From positions 1-64,000 of the forward strand of contig JAQWLM010000099.1 in assembly GCA_029247315.1 (NCBI GenBank): 64,000 bases of DNA, in the 5' to 3' direction. Under the pieces are notes generated by a model. It worked only from the letters and a program-made list of their open reading frames with translations. It did not search any database and was not told where the DNA came from. The translations under genes were made by a program, and so were the position numbers. Positions 1 through 9,445 of the stretch are shown here, piece after piece; the stretch's first letter is position 1, and every line of letters begins with the position of its first letter. Source of the DNA: AAA164-E04 sp014239995 (GTDB lineage: Bacteria > Verrucomicrobiota > Verrucomicrobiia > Limisphaerales > AAA164-E04).

Positions 1-1
1 A

Positions 2-77
2 TGGTGGAGCCGTGGGGAGTCGAACCCCAGACCCCCACAATGCCATTGTGGTGCTCTACCAACTGAGCTACGACCCC
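2..77 (-). tRNA. tRNA-Ala (anticodon GGC)
   Basis: Read on the minus strand the segment folds into a full cloverleaf: a 7-bp acceptor stem with two G-U pairs, a D arm GCTC/GAGC, an anticodon stem CCACA/TGTGG enclosing the loop ATGGCAT (anticodon GGC, reading GCC alanine codons), a variable loop GGGTC, and a T arm TGGGG-TTCGACT-CCCCA. It ends in an encoded CCA at positions 2-4. The window edge prevents seeing any terminator or downstream tRNA. Confidence 0.95.
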
Positions 78-94
78 ACCCGGTCGAGATCGAA

Positions 95-123
95 AATCTA
101 GGGTCGGAGACGCTTGCTGTCAA
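95..123 (-). promoter_or_regulatory. sigma70-type promoter of tRNA-Ala
   Basis: On the minus strand a perfect -35 box TTGACA (118-123) is followed by exactly 17 bases and a -10 box TAGATT (95-100, 4 of 6 consensus). Transcription would start near position 88, about ten bases before the mature 5' end of the tRNA at 77. A short leader of that kind is typical of tRNA genes. Confidence 0.7.
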
Positions 124-217
124 GTGCCTACTCGCGGACGGTGTGTTCTTTCAATATGATCGTTGGGAGAGGTTGACGCATCTTCAAACTTTCTGGCCTC
201 CTTGATCACTGACTGGA

Positions 218-1270
218 TCAAGGAGGTGTCTGTCTGTGGTTCACATGGGCCATTAAAAAGTCCACACGTTCCAGGGCTGTCGTAACGGTCTCCAGGTCAT
301 AATGAATGGCGCCGCCTTGTTCGGCACCACCCCCATGGCCGGTTAATTCCAATAGAACGTAGCGCTGGTTTTGATCCGGCGCGATGTAAGCCGTGTAGAG
401 GAGTGAGGGCTGGCCTTTGTGCGTGTCTGGATAGTTTTCATTTGGGTCCCCTGGTGTGTTGACTTCAACGCAAAGGACAAATGAGCTTTCCTCTCCCAGC
501 ACAAGGTATTTTTCCAGGGTGAAGCCGTGGTTGCGGGTGGCGCCGGTGATCGCATCGACCTGACCTTGGGGATCCACCCCGGAGACCAGGGTGTATCGAT
601 GGCGCCAGATGGGGAAGATATCATGACGCGCCGTTGCCTGCCCTCCCCATTGGGGTGTTTCTGTATAGGCCAGTGCAGGGTCCAGATAGAGTGTCTCGAT
701 CATGGATCCCGAGGAGGTTTCCGCCCATATCGCAAGGGATGGCGGTGAGATGCTGGATTTGGGCCATTGAATGGTCAAGGAAACCGACACATCACCACCG
801 TCACCTGCATCCCTGGCGATGAGCCTGGATTGACTGTCGATGGATTCAAATCCTGCCAGCGGTGAACTTCGGACAATCGCAGATCGATGTCGCGACTCAT
901 AACCCAGTGCGATAAAAGCTTTTGCTGGAGACCAGTCCTGTAACGATCCCATCAGGAGCAACATCCAGGTGCCAGATATGGTCACCAACTGGATTCCAGC
1001 TGGTGGGTTCTTTTTTGCGGGCATCAGGGCCTGCTGGAAATACCGGATACGGGTTGCCAGATGGCATCCCACAAGGATCACTGTCACGAACCCGAAGACG
1101 ATATGGACGCGGGTGGTTGCGAGGTGAAAAGGCTTGAAAAAACTCAAGACACCGGAAATGGCCAGCGTCAGAAAACTGAAAAGTAAACCAAAGTTGATGA
1201 TACGATGCATGGGACTTGGTGCTGCAGATTCGAAAATGGCGTTTTGGCCCGTCACCAGCCGTGAGCTCAA
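218..1270 (-). CDS. membrane-anchored DUF2271-like protein with DUF4405-like N-terminus
   Basis: The 350-residue product has two hydrophobic helices in its first 85 residues, with His residues in 'HLATTRVHIVFGF' and 'GCHLATR', resembling the DUF4405 membrane domain. A third hydrophobic stretch lies around residue 100. The remainder is predicted to be exported and resembles DUF2271, a family often found near flavin-dependent membrane redox proteins. Its region 'SGVDPQGQVDAITGATR' is typical of that family. Met21 is an alternative start that would place the first membrane helix nearer the N-terminus. It lies 78 bp downstream of the FAD oxidoreductase gene on the same strand, so the two may be co-transcribed. 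The family assignment is from recognition; function is unknown. An extracytoplasmic redox role is inference only. Confidence 0.6.
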   Translation of the reverse strand: MSSRLVTGQNAIFESAAPSPMHRIINFGLLFSFLTLAISGVLSFFKPFHLATTRVHIVFGFVTVILVGCHLATRIRYFQQALMPAKKNPPAGIQLVTISGTWMLLLMGSLQDWSPAKAFIALGYESRHRSAIVRSSPLAGFESIDSQSRLIARDAGDGGDVSVSLTIQWPKSSISPPSLAIWAETSSGSMIETLYLDPALAYTETPQWGGQATARHDIFPIWRHRYTLVSGVDPQGQVDAITGATRNHGFTLEKYLVLGEESSFVLCVEVNTPGDPNENYPDTHKGQPSLLYTAYIAPDQNQRYVLLELTGHGGGAEQGGAIHYDLETVTTALERVDFLMAHVNHRQTPP

Positions 1271-1296
1271 GCCTCAGGCAGGACACACACTCTCAG

Positions 1297-1317
1297 ATTC
1301 CATGCAACACATGGAAT
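1297..1317. repeat. perfect 8-bp inverted repeat (stem-loop)
   Basis: ATTCCATG (1297-1304) and CATGGAAT (1310-1317) are perfect reverse complements with a 5-base loop. It lies in the short gap between the FAD oxidoreductase and the DUF2271-like gene. There is no T-run on either strand, so it is not a standard intrinsic terminator. It could be an mRNA processing or stability element. Confidence 0.5.
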
Positions 1318-1348
1318 GGTTTGAAAGGTATTCAAGGTCGAAAGTAGT

Positions 1349-3181
1349 TTAGCCAAAGGGTTGCGTGTATCCTATCAGTCCTTGAAGTTCCTTGATGTGC
1401 TGACTTCCCACTTCACGCGGAACGAGGCCATATTTCCTGCACAGGGCAGCGGCGTAGCCTGTGGAAATCCCCATCTGGCCGCAGGTGTTCATCACACGTG
1501 GTCCCGCAAGGCCGATGTGGGAACAGCTAAAGCACCGGCCAGCCATCATCATGTTAGTGATGTCGCGTGAATACAGGCTTCTGAATGGAAGATAATACGT
1601 ACCCCCCGTTTTTCGAAATAAGGCCTTGGAAAGAAAATCCTGCTTGGACCCGGTGCGTTTCAACTGGTAGTGAGAATCCACGCTACGGGTTTCCTCCGCA
1701 ATCGTATCAGGAAAGATGCGGCGTTCGGTCATGTCTTTCATGGTGTATAGGTAATCCCCCATGATACGCCTTGATTCACGTTTCCCGGCGATGTGTGCAA
1801 CCCACTTGAGCTTAACGGTGGCATTTTTTGGATGTTTCTTGGCGTTGGAAAACGAACCGTAAATGGCCCGCAGAACATGATCCCTTATTTTTTCAGCATC
1901 GTGCACCTGGTGCAGCTTGCTGGATGAGTATTCCCAATACCATTCCCCCTTAGTGGCCTGATGTCCATTGGCTACAGGTAGAGCCCACGCCACGTCCGGA
2001 AAATCGTGTCGCTTATCGGTGCGCTCCGCATTCCAGAGCACGCTTGAGCCCATCACGCGGTTATCGGCCTGGTCGGGGCTCCAGAGATCTCCATGAGGTT
2101 CCCATCCTTCATCAAAATCATGACGCGACTCGCGGCCGTAGCGACACTCTGCTCCACCCCAGAATCCGAGCCAGCCATCGCCAGTGGCGTCAATAAAGGT
2201 GGGGGCTCGAAACCTGCGTATGATGCCCGTGCGCACTTCGCGCGCCTCAACACTGGCAATCTTGTCCTCGTCCTTTTCCAGTCCTATGGCGATGTGATGA
2301 GCAAAACGATGGACTCCTGAGACGGCTATCGATGTGTCGCGCTTGATCTGGTCTTTTTCTGCTTCCGCATCGCCATTGGGATAATGAACGGTATCAATTT
2401 TCTCCAGAATATCGGCTCCTTTGCCATGAATGCCCTCCGTATGAACTCGAATTTCATGACTCGCATTCCCTCCAAAAACCGGGCGATCTTGTATGATGGC
2501 TACCTCCAATCCCTGTGAACGTGCCGCCAATGCAGCAGCACAGCCAGCAATACCACCGCCGACAATAACCAGGTCGAAGTTTTCCTCCTGAATCTCCAAT
2601 TGCCCACGACCGGTAAGGGTATCTTTCCAGGCAGTCAATGCGACCAAATCTTCGTTGGGTAAAGAGGGGGCATCGGCTTGTGTCAAATAAACCGCGTCGC
2701 AGCGACCGTCAAAGCCTGTCAGGTCTTCGAGCTCAAGGATCACCTCCCCAGCCTCGGCCATCTCGATGGCCCCACCATCATGCCAGTGCCAGGATTCTCC
2801 GTGGGTTCCGAATTCGACTTTCAAGCTTTTCCCATTGACACGGATCCTGAAACGTCCAGGTGCCTGCCAGTCGCCCGGGCACCAGTCACGTGTCCGGCAA
2901 AATACTTTCCATGTCCCGGCCTTTGGAAGATTGACTTTAGTGCTGGCATTATCAACGGGTATCCCCATCCCATGAGCCAGTAAATACGAACCTCCCATCT
3001 GCTGATAATGCTGGGTATCCAGTTTCCATCCTCCCTCATCTGCAAAGGAACAAGCTTCAGCCAATACACCCGATGTGTCGAAGGTATCTACAGGGGTCCC
3101 CAGGGCATAACGTGGCGCCAGAGTAGTCGTGAGGGCAGTCCCTCCCACGATTCGAATAAATGATCTGCGGTTTATGTGCAT
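1349..3181 (-). CDS. Tat-exported FAD-dependent oxidoreductase
   Basis: The 610-residue protein begins with a twin-arginine signal (RRSFIR at residues 5-10, then a hydrophobic stretch), pointing to export in folded, cofactor-loaded form. Residues about 35-170 look like a golvesin/carbohydrate-binding-like beta domain. A Rossmann FAD-binding core follows, with 'VIVGGGIAGCAAALAA' (glycines at 208-213) and 'FGGNASHEIRVH', as in the FAD_oxidored family. The C-terminal part carries 'AGRCFSCSHIGLAGPRVMNTCG', typical of this PVC-enriched group. Such proteins are common in Verrucomicrobiota and Planctomycetota, and their substrates are mostly undefined. It lies downstream of a large beta-propeller gene and upstream of the DUF2271-like membrane protein, all on the minus strand. 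Confidence 0.85.
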   Translation of the reverse strand: MHINRRSFIRIVGGTALTTTLAPRYALGTPVDTFDTSGVLAEACSFADEGGWKLDTQHYQQMGGSYLLAHGMGIPVDNASTKVNLPKAGTWKVFCRTRDWCPGDWQAPGRFRIRVNGKSLKVEFGTHGESWHWHDGGAIEMAEAGEVILELEDLTGFDGRCDAVYLTQADAPSLPNEDLVALTAWKDTLTGRGQLEIQEENFDLVIVGGGIAGCAAALAARSQGLEVAIIQDRPVFGGNASHEIRVHTEGIHGKGADILEKIDTVHYPNGDAEAEKDQIKRDTSIAVSGVHRFAHHIAIGLEKDEDKIASVEAREVRTGIIRRFRAPTFIDATGDGWLGFWGGAECRYGRESRHDFDEGWEPHGDLWSPDQADNRVMGSSVLWNAERTDKRHDFPDVAWALPVANGHQATKGEWYWEYSSSKLHQVHDAEKIRDHVLRAIYGSFSNAKKHPKNATVKLKWVAHIAGKRESRRIMGDYLYTMKDMTERRIFPDTIAEETRSVDSHYQLKRTGSKQDFLSKALFRKTGGTYYLPFRSLYSRDITNMMMAGRCFSCSHIGLAGPRVMNTCGQMGISTGYAAALCRKYGLVPREVGSQHIKELQGLIGYTQPFG

Positions 3182-3605
3182 GGCTTTTTCGAAGGTGTGG
3201 TTTCTGTCATCCAGTCGTCAAGGTTTTGTGAATGTTTGCGATTTCCAACGGATTTTCATGGAACAATTGCCGCGTCATCGAGCTGCCTGCCTTTTAGCTG
3301 GAATTCCAGATTTTAAGGTCGAACCTTCAGGTGTTTCAACGATGAATGTGTGGACGGTAATTGTTTCCCTTCCCTGAATCAGGTCCTGATCATGCCTAGT
3401 CAGAAACGTGTTAAATGTCAATCAACTGCTGTCCATGCCTGTGGTCCCGTTTTTTGGAGTTCCAGAGATCTGTAATTAAAGGGAATTGCATGGGGATCAT
3501 GGCCTGTCACAACGAAATATAACTGTTTTCGATGTGACAACCATCCACGATGTACCTTATCACAGAATCATATACCCCGGAAGTGGTCCCCTTGGTATCA
3601 CTTGT
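3182..3605. other. 424-bp intergenic region without a supported gene
   Basis: The region separates the propeller-protein gene from the FAD oxidoreductase gene on the minus strand. No reading frame here resembles a known protein, and I see no strong hairpin followed by a T-run. It probably holds the promoter of the FAD oxidoreductase, but no convincing -35/-10 pair stands out. Confidence 0.5.
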
Positions 3606-6600
3606 TCAAGGGTTGCGTGGGAGAAAGGCCATGGATGTCTGCAGCGAAAAATGACATACACATCCTGCACTGGCTTCTGGAATCATCACCAGGCCGCCAG
3701 CGGGAATGATGTTGATCCAGCACCCTGTACGACTGGGTGCAAGCGGGATGGGGGCATCGGCTTGACCCTGGGGTCCATTCAGGTTCAGGACCGTGGGGTG
3801 GGTTGCTCGAAAAAAAAGGCAGCTGCCACCTGCAGATAAGGTGCCACAGCTATGGCCTGGGCGCGTGAGTGTCCATCGATTGGAATGCGCCGTGACCTGA
3901 GGCGAGGATCCATCCGAAAGACCGTAGAGGAAGGGTTCCGCCACGAGCATGTCCCCCATGATGACCGGATGATGCAATTGTTCACCGTGGAAGGTTTGGC
4001 CTGCTTTTCCCCTGGCGTGGGATGTTTCCCAGGTCAAAAGGCCGGTCTCCATATGAAAACGTGCCACTTGATATGTGGTATCGTTGGCTTCGTTGAGAAA
4101 GGAGCCACATGCGACCAGACTTTCCAGGTTTGCCATCAGGTAGAGGATGTTTTGGCATTTGAGCAGGGATGCAGGGAGTCTATGTTTCCATAAGGGTTTT
4201 CCGGATTCAAGTGAGATTGACACAAGATACGCCTCCCCCTCCAGGAGCGTGCTGAGCCTGACACGTCCGGAGGGGTTGTTCCGTGCGCGTTGACTATGAC
4301 TTTCGACAAAAAAGACTTGAGGTCCGGATACCGTAAAGGTCGAATTGATGAGGTCGCCTTGCCGATACATCCAGGACATCTGTCCTGTTTCCGGATCGAG
4401 ACGAAACAAGGCCTGGCTGGTCACCAAAGGTTGGGCATTGCGATAATCTGCATCGATCTGCTCATAACCCGGCTGGGTGCGCGATGCCGAGTCTTTCTGG
4501 ATCGATCCCAGGAGAGCTTCCTCCAAGAGGAGAGTGTAACCCCAATGGTGTGCTTTTGGGGACTTCGGTAAGTGAAATTCCCTCAATAACCGTCCTGAAG
4601 AGCTTTCCATCAGCTGACAGGTTTGGTTCACCGCAATCGCAACCCGATCCCTGCACATACTGATGTAGCCAGCGTCATAAGGCATGGAATAGCGTTGAGA
4701 GGAAGGTAACTCTCGTTGCCAAAGTTCACTCCCGTTATAGGGGTCGACGGCTATCAGAATGTTTTCTCCGGGAACGATCAGGACTCCGTTGTCATAAAGC
4801 GGAGCTGGACCACGCAGGTGGCGGTCCACCATCGGGTGTGGACCTGGTCCTCCAAACCACTGAAGCGTCATATCGCTGGTGATCCTTGTATCCCCACTGT
4901 GACTGGTGTTTCCTGGGTTTCCGTAGAGTTGTGTCCAGCGTCCCTCTCCTTCGAGCGCTTCCCTGCGATAGATGACCTCTCCTCGCAGTGTCCGGATCTC
5001 ACCACCGTGAGGTCTCAGAATACGCTTCAATTCTTCCTCCGGGTATGGGGAATGGTTTATGTCTTTGACAATCACAAGATTGGCAAAAAAATCGGTGAAT
5101 GGGAGGGGGCCAGGAGGTATGTGGTGGGCGACGATCTCGGGTCCATAGAGTCCCAGCTGCAGGTAACGCCTTCGCGTGCGATGTACCTTATCCGAGTCAG
5201 GATCCAGGATGACGGTCTTGAAACCGGAACGGCGCTGATACATTCCTATTTCCTTTTCTGCCGGTGCACCAATAAAGACAGTGAATCCTCTCGAGGGTGG
5301 CACGTCGGCAATGGGTGCGAGCGGCGAAGTGTCAGTGGGGGAATCATCCAGAGCAGATGCAGCATAGCAAAGAATACTTCCTTGGTCCGTGCTCACGATC
5401 AGTTTGCCCTTGTTGAAGGCCATTCCCAAGGCCACACCATCCAGTGGTAGACTTGATTCCTTGGTTCCGTTGGTGATGTTGTAGAGGTCGATGCCGCCAT
5501 TCCGTCCTACTACAATCCTTTCCTGTGACACGAGCATCGACTTACATGCTCCAACCTCAAACTTGAGCCGCACGCACTCCTGGAGTCCTTTCTGAGCTTC
5601 CATTAAACGAGCACTGATTGTCAGTAGTGATTTTCTGGCCTCGTGGACAACCCCTTCGTTTTGCTTCTTAGATTTGATTAAGCTTTGGAGTTGACCCCGT
5701 TCCGCGTTCAACTGTTTCAATCGAAGATTGTGTTCAAAATGACGTTTGCGATCCAACACGGTCACGTGGGGTTCATCGTAATATATGGATAAGTGCGGGG
5801 TCATGACCAGTTGTGATCCCCTGACTTGTACGATGCTTTCCGCAGACTGTGTTTCTGAGATGGTGAGCGATCCATCATTGCCACGTCCGGAGACAAAGGC
5901 CTTTTCACTGAGAACAGAGAAGCTTCCTCCCACGCCAGAAAAACGCTTTTTCAGTGCCCCTGTTTTCAAGTCCAATGCCACCGGATTGCCTCGCCCGGTG
6001 GGAACGTAAAGATGGTGCGCGGAACCGAGCAGATAGCCCTGAGGCGAATCTTCCGTGCGTTGTTTCCAGATCACATCTCCCATCCTGGCATCCATGGCGC
6101 AGGCGTAGGTGCCTTGCTGTGGAAAAAGACCTGCCGTTGCGTAAACGATGCCTTGAATCACAAGGCATCCCGTTCGGACCGGCCAGGCAGAAATCATGCG
6201 CCCGTTTCCTGAAATTCGGTGATCTTCCCCAGCAACACGATGTTTCCACAGGAATGATCCGTTCAATGCATCAAGGCAGTATACATTTCCATCGTCACTG
6301 CCAAAAAAAATACGTTCATCCGACAGGCACGGAGCGTAACGTATGGGACCATCGCTGCAGAAGGACCAGATGATCTGTCCGGTATTCGCATCCAGACAAT
6401 AGAGGTGATCATCCGAGGAGGATCCAAAGAAGACCCGGTTACTGCCGATGACAGGCTGAAAGGTCGCATCATCTGCGGAGCGTGGATCGATGGTGTCTAA
6501 ACGTTGCCAGTAACTGCGTCGGGCAGGTGCTGGCCAGGCTGGTTTGGGTGCGGTGGCAGGCTGGTGATGCCATTGCAACCTTAAAGGGGAGGGTATCGAT

Positions 6601-6767
6601 TCAGTCACAAACCCGGTGCGGGCCGTGTCTCCACGATAAGTTGGCCAATCACCTCGTGTGGTTTGCCAGCCAAGGAGATAAAGCGTGATGAGCCATGGAA
6701 GGCCCTTGGGTGATGTTATTTGCTTGCTCACACGGAATGGGCATTGATTCCAAAAGGATGCATGCAT
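3606..6767 (-). CDS. exported PQQ-like beta-propeller repeat protein with central coiled coil
   Basis: The 1053-residue product has an N-terminal hydrophobic segment ('LPWLITLYLLGW') followed by the classic opening 'DWPTYRGDTARTG' of PQQ-like (YncE/BamB-type) propeller proteins. Propeller signature repeats recur, such as 'YCLDANTGQIIWSF', 'YCLDALNGSFLWKHR', 'AVDPYNGSELWQR' and 'LDPETGQMSWMYR'. A second propeller appears to restart at 'WTQLYGNPGNTSHSG'. Between the two lies a basic, charged helical stretch of about 60 residues around 340-400, predicted here as a coiled coil. The frame opens at 6767; a GTG at 6731 would give a shorter, more normal signal peptide. Whether PQQ is bound cannot be judged; many family members bind none. 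Confidence 0.8.
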   Translation of the reverse strand: MHASFWNQCPFRVSKQITSPKGLPWLITLYLLGWQTTRGDWPTYRGDTARTGFVTESIPSPLRLQWHHQPATAPKPAWPAPARRSYWQRLDTIDPRSADDATFQPVIGSNRVFFGSSSDDHLYCLDANTGQIIWSFCSDGPIRYAPCLSDERIFFGSDDGNVYCLDALNGSFLWKHRVAGEDHRISGNGRMISAWPVRTGCLVIQGIVYATAGLFPQQGTYACAMDARMGDVIWKQRTEDSPQGYLLGSAHHLYVPTGRGNPVALDLKTGALKKRFSGVGGSFSVLSEKAFVSGRGNDGSLTISETQSAESIVQVRGSQLVMTPHLSIYYDEPHVTVLDRKRHFEHNLRLKQLNAERGQLQSLIKSKKQNEGVVHEARKSLLTISARLMEAQKGLQECVRLKFEVGACKSMLVSQERIVVGRNGGIDLYNITNGTKESSLPLDGVALGMAFNKGKLIVSTDQGSILCYAASALDDSPTDTSPLAPIADVPPSRGFTVFIGAPAEKEIGMYQRRSGFKTVILDPDSDKVHRTRRRYLQLGLYGPEIVAHHIPPGPLPFTDFFANLVIVKDINHSPYPEEELKRILRPHGGEIRTLRGEVIYRREALEGEGRWTQLYGNPGNTSHSGDTRITSDMTLQWFGGPGPHPMVDRHLRGPAPLYDNGVLIVPGENILIAVDPYNGSELWQRELPSSQRYSMPYDAGYISMCRDRVAIAVNQTCQLMESSSGRLLREFHLPKSPKAHHWGYTLLLEEALLGSIQKDSASRTQPGYEQIDADYRNAQPLVTSQALFRLDPETGQMSWMYRQGDLINSTFTVSGPQVFFVESHSQRARNNPSGRVRLSTLLEGEAYLVSISLESGKPLWKHRLPASLLKCQNILYLMANLESLVACGSFLNEANDTTYQVARFHMETGLLTWETSHARGKAGQTFHGEQLHHPVIMGDMLVAEPFLYGLSDGSSPQVTAHSNRWTLTRPGHSCGTLSAGGSCLFFRATHPTVLNLNGPQGQADAPIPLAPSRTGCWINIIPAGGLVMIPEASAGCVCHFSLQTSMAFLPRNP

Positions 6768-7482
6768 GTTGAAGGTATCCGCCTTGATGGGTGATCATCA
6801 TCCATCAAGTTTGCTTCATCATGTATTTTCCGATCAAATAAGTGCGATTGCTGTGGCAAGTGTTGAAACGGATATCCGGGGATTTATATTAGAAATCCGG
6901 AGCGACCCGTTCCCGAACACTTCTCACACGTAATTTTAATGGTTTCTTTGAGAGTCAAGAAGGCCCAATGGGTTATTCGCTTCCTCTCCACTTCCAGTGA
7001 CTCGTAACACTGGGTAACGATGTCTGCACATTACAATGCATTAAAGAGAAAGTCATGGGAAACTTCGGCTTCCATATTTCTGATCCAGGCAAAGGTAAAA
7101 GGCATGATGACTGGTCAGGGAAATCTATGGGTGAACATCTCTCATGATTCTAAAACAGGATATGTGCCTTTTTTACGTGTTTCCTGGGATATGAGCACTC
7201 TCGATGGCCCTTTTCACGGCGAAATTGAAGAAACCGAATTCTCTTGCTGCTTCAGTCGGTGTGAAAAAACCCATGACCAGGAGCGTAAGCCTTTGACCTG
7301 ATAGAAACTCCGTTCTGACAAAACGCATTTGGAATTTTTGAGCAGATGCTTGGTTGCTTTCCCTGGGTATATTAAGCAGATCGATTGGGAACTCTGTCGG
7401 GAAAAATGCACATGCATTCGATCTGGGTTCGGGAGATCGAAATAGACAAAGACATAGTGAGTAGGGTTCAATAGCCTTATTC
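6768..7482. other. 715-bp divergent intergenic region
   Basis: The region lies between two outward-facing genes, so it should contain promoters for both. It holds an 8-bp inverted repeat, CTTGATGG (6783-6790) and CCATCAAG (6802-6809), just upstream of the propeller gene. Open frames of up to about 100 codons exist on both strands between 7020 and 7480, but they resemble nothing known and overlap each other. I see no RNA gene. Confidence 0.45.
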
Positions 7483-9084
7483 ATGAAAAAAACATCTCCT
7501 TACCGATACCTTGCCGGCGTGTGGACCATGTTGCTGATTTTGTGCGCTGGCGCTGCATCTGGTGTATCACAATCATTGCCCAATATTATTATCATATATG
7601 CCGATGACCTGGGTTATGGCGACCTGTCATGTTACAACCCGGCTTCGGCATATCAAACGCCCCATCTTGACCGAATGGCTCAGGAAGGAATCCGATTTAC
7701 CGATGCGCACAGCCCGTCAACGATTTGTTCACCCTCGCGCTATGGTCTTTTCTCGGGCCAGCAGATCTTCCGGTCTACCGGTCGGGGAGGCGGTGCCTTT
7801 GAAGGACCCGGTGGTCCGAGTTATCTGAAACCAGGTACACTCACACTGGGTGAGATGCTGATCCAAAAGGGATACCACACCGGGATATTTGGCAAATGGC
7901 ATGTTGGACTCACCTGGTTGGACAAAAGTGGCCATCGGCTTGGTGGTGGATTTGAAAACTCACTACTCATCGATTACCGCAAGAGTACGCCTCTCGTTGA
8001 CGGGCCCAACATGCGTGGCTTCCAAACGTCTTTTGTGACACCCAATTGTCCCACAACAGATCCTCTCTACATATACATTGATAACGGGATGGTTCCTGTC
8101 CCTGCCAATTACCGCCACAAACGGACACAACTGCCCAACCCAGGAGGCAAATGGCGATGGGATAATGATGAGGGCTGGGCCGCTCCCGGATATGAGTTCG
8201 TGAAGGCGGATCTTCTATTTTATGAGAAGACACGTAAGTTTATTGTCAATCATCGTGCAAGCACTCCCCACAAGCCTTTCTTCGCTGTTCTTTCTACCCA
8301 GATTTGCCACGCTCCAGTTTTACCAGCTCCAGAGTTCAATGAGAAAACAAAGGCGGGCCCTCGTGGTGATTTTGTGCACGCTCTTGATGACTTGGTGGGT
8401 CGTGTGCTGGAGTTGATTGATGACCTGGGAATGGATGAGGATACGCTCATCCTCTTTAACTCTGACAACGGTCCTGAAACGATGCACGTTGCATGGATGA
8501 GGGAAGACCACGCCCACGACCCTTCAGGAGGATGGCGGGGGGTGAAGCGCGATGGTTGGGAAGGAGGACACCGTGTTCCATTTATTGCGCGTTGGCCAGG
8601 TCGGATTCCTGCGGGGCAGTCATCCGATCAGATGACGAATACAACGGACATTTTTGCGACTCTTGCTTCCCTTGTCGGTTTTCAGCTTCCAGATGATGCG
8701 GCCAGGGATAGTTTCGACATGCTTCCAGTGATGGTCGGAACTCAGGACCCAGATCAAGCCATACGGCCACACCTCCTGACTCAGAGTTTTCGTGGTGAAT
8801 TTCAGATCCGGCAAGGGCACTGGAAATACCTTGATCACCCTGGTTCAGGTGGAAATAACTACGATCAAGGCGTCATGAAAAAATATGCGTTGCCGATGTC
8901 TGAGCCTGAAGCCCCTGGCCAACTCTATGACCTGGCAGTGGATCCCGGTGAAACGACAAACCTTTATTTCAAGGAGACTGAAAAACGCAAGGCATTGCAG
9001 GCCTTGCTCAAGGAACTCAAGGAAAGTGGTCGTAGCGCGCCAAGGGGAAGGATCCCGATGGGAGTCGAAAGCATCCCACTCTAA
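7483..9084 (+). CDS. secreted formylglycine-dependent sulfatase (S1 family)
   Basis: The 533-residue product has a signal peptide of about 29 residues, then the metal ligands 'ADDLGYGD' (Asp41, Asp42). The sulfatase signature C-S-P-S-R follows at residues 82-86; Cys82 would be oxidised to formylglycine by an FGE enzyme encoded elsewhere. Further active-site motifs are 'GKWH' (137-140), 'ICHAP' with His276, and 'SDNG' (327-330). The length is normal for type I arylsulfatases. The substrate, probably a sulfated polysaccharide or glycan, cannot be assigned from sequence alone. It is transcribed alone, toward the prepilin-like gene 361 bp downstream. Confidence 0.92.
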   Translation: MKKTSPYRYLAGVWTMLLILCAGAASGVSQSLPNIIIIYADDLGYGDLSCYNPASAYQTPHLDRMAQEGIRFTDAHSPSTICSPSRYGLFSGQQIFRSTGRGGGAFEGPGGPSYLKPGTLTLGEMLIQKGYHTGIFGKWHVGLTWLDKSGHRLGGGFENSLLIDYRKSTPLVDGPNMRGFQTSFVTPNCPTTDPLYIYIDNGMVPVPANYRHKRTQLPNPGGKWRWDNDEGWAAPGYEFVKADLLFYEKTRKFIVNHRASTPHKPFFAVLSTQICHAPVLPAPEFNEKTKAGPRGDFVHALDDLVGRVLELIDDLGMDEDTLILFNSDNGPETMHVAWMREDHAHDPSGGWRGVKRDGWEGGHRVPFIARWPGRIPAGQSSDQMTNTTDIFATLASLVGFQLPDDAARDSFDMLPVMVGTQDPDQAIRPHLLTQSFRGEFQIRQGHWKYLDHPGSGGNNYDQGVMKKYALPMSEPEAPGQLYDLAVDPGETTNLYFKETEKRKALQALLKELKESGRSAPRGRIPMGVESIPL

Positions 9085-9445
9085 CCATGCACTTCACAGG
9101 ACTGCCTGTCAAAAACGATCCTGCTGTTTGGTCGGCTATGAAAACTGGATGTAACTCTACCTTTATTTCGATTGACGATGAAGCAAATGGTTGTGTGCAG
9201 TCTTCTCTTAAGTCCTCCCACTGCAAGGTTCGGTTGGCTGCATGCTGGACATGCCTTTATGACTGGTTTTTGGAACCTTTCAAACTTGAAATCCCGCGGT
9301 CATGGATCGGTTCTCAGTCGGAGATAAGTGGTGCGATCTTTCAAAGACAGGGTTTGTCATAATCGACTTCTTCGATACTTAGTGGCCAGGTAATTACATT
9401 GCATCCCTCTGGCAGTCGTGTCAGTTTGGTAATGAAGTCAGCATC
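9085..9445. other. 361-bp intergenic region
   Basis: A 91-codon open frame begins three bases after the sulfatase stop, but its translation resembles no family and has poor composition. I therefore treat the stretch as non-coding, leading into the prepilin-like gene. No clear terminator hairpin or promoter is visible. Confidence 0.45.

Noticed and set aside
7173..7484. Open frame of about 100 codons on the minus strand upstream of the first sulfatase
   Set aside because: It ends at the sulfatase start, resembles nothing known and is overlapped by another open frame on the opposite strand.
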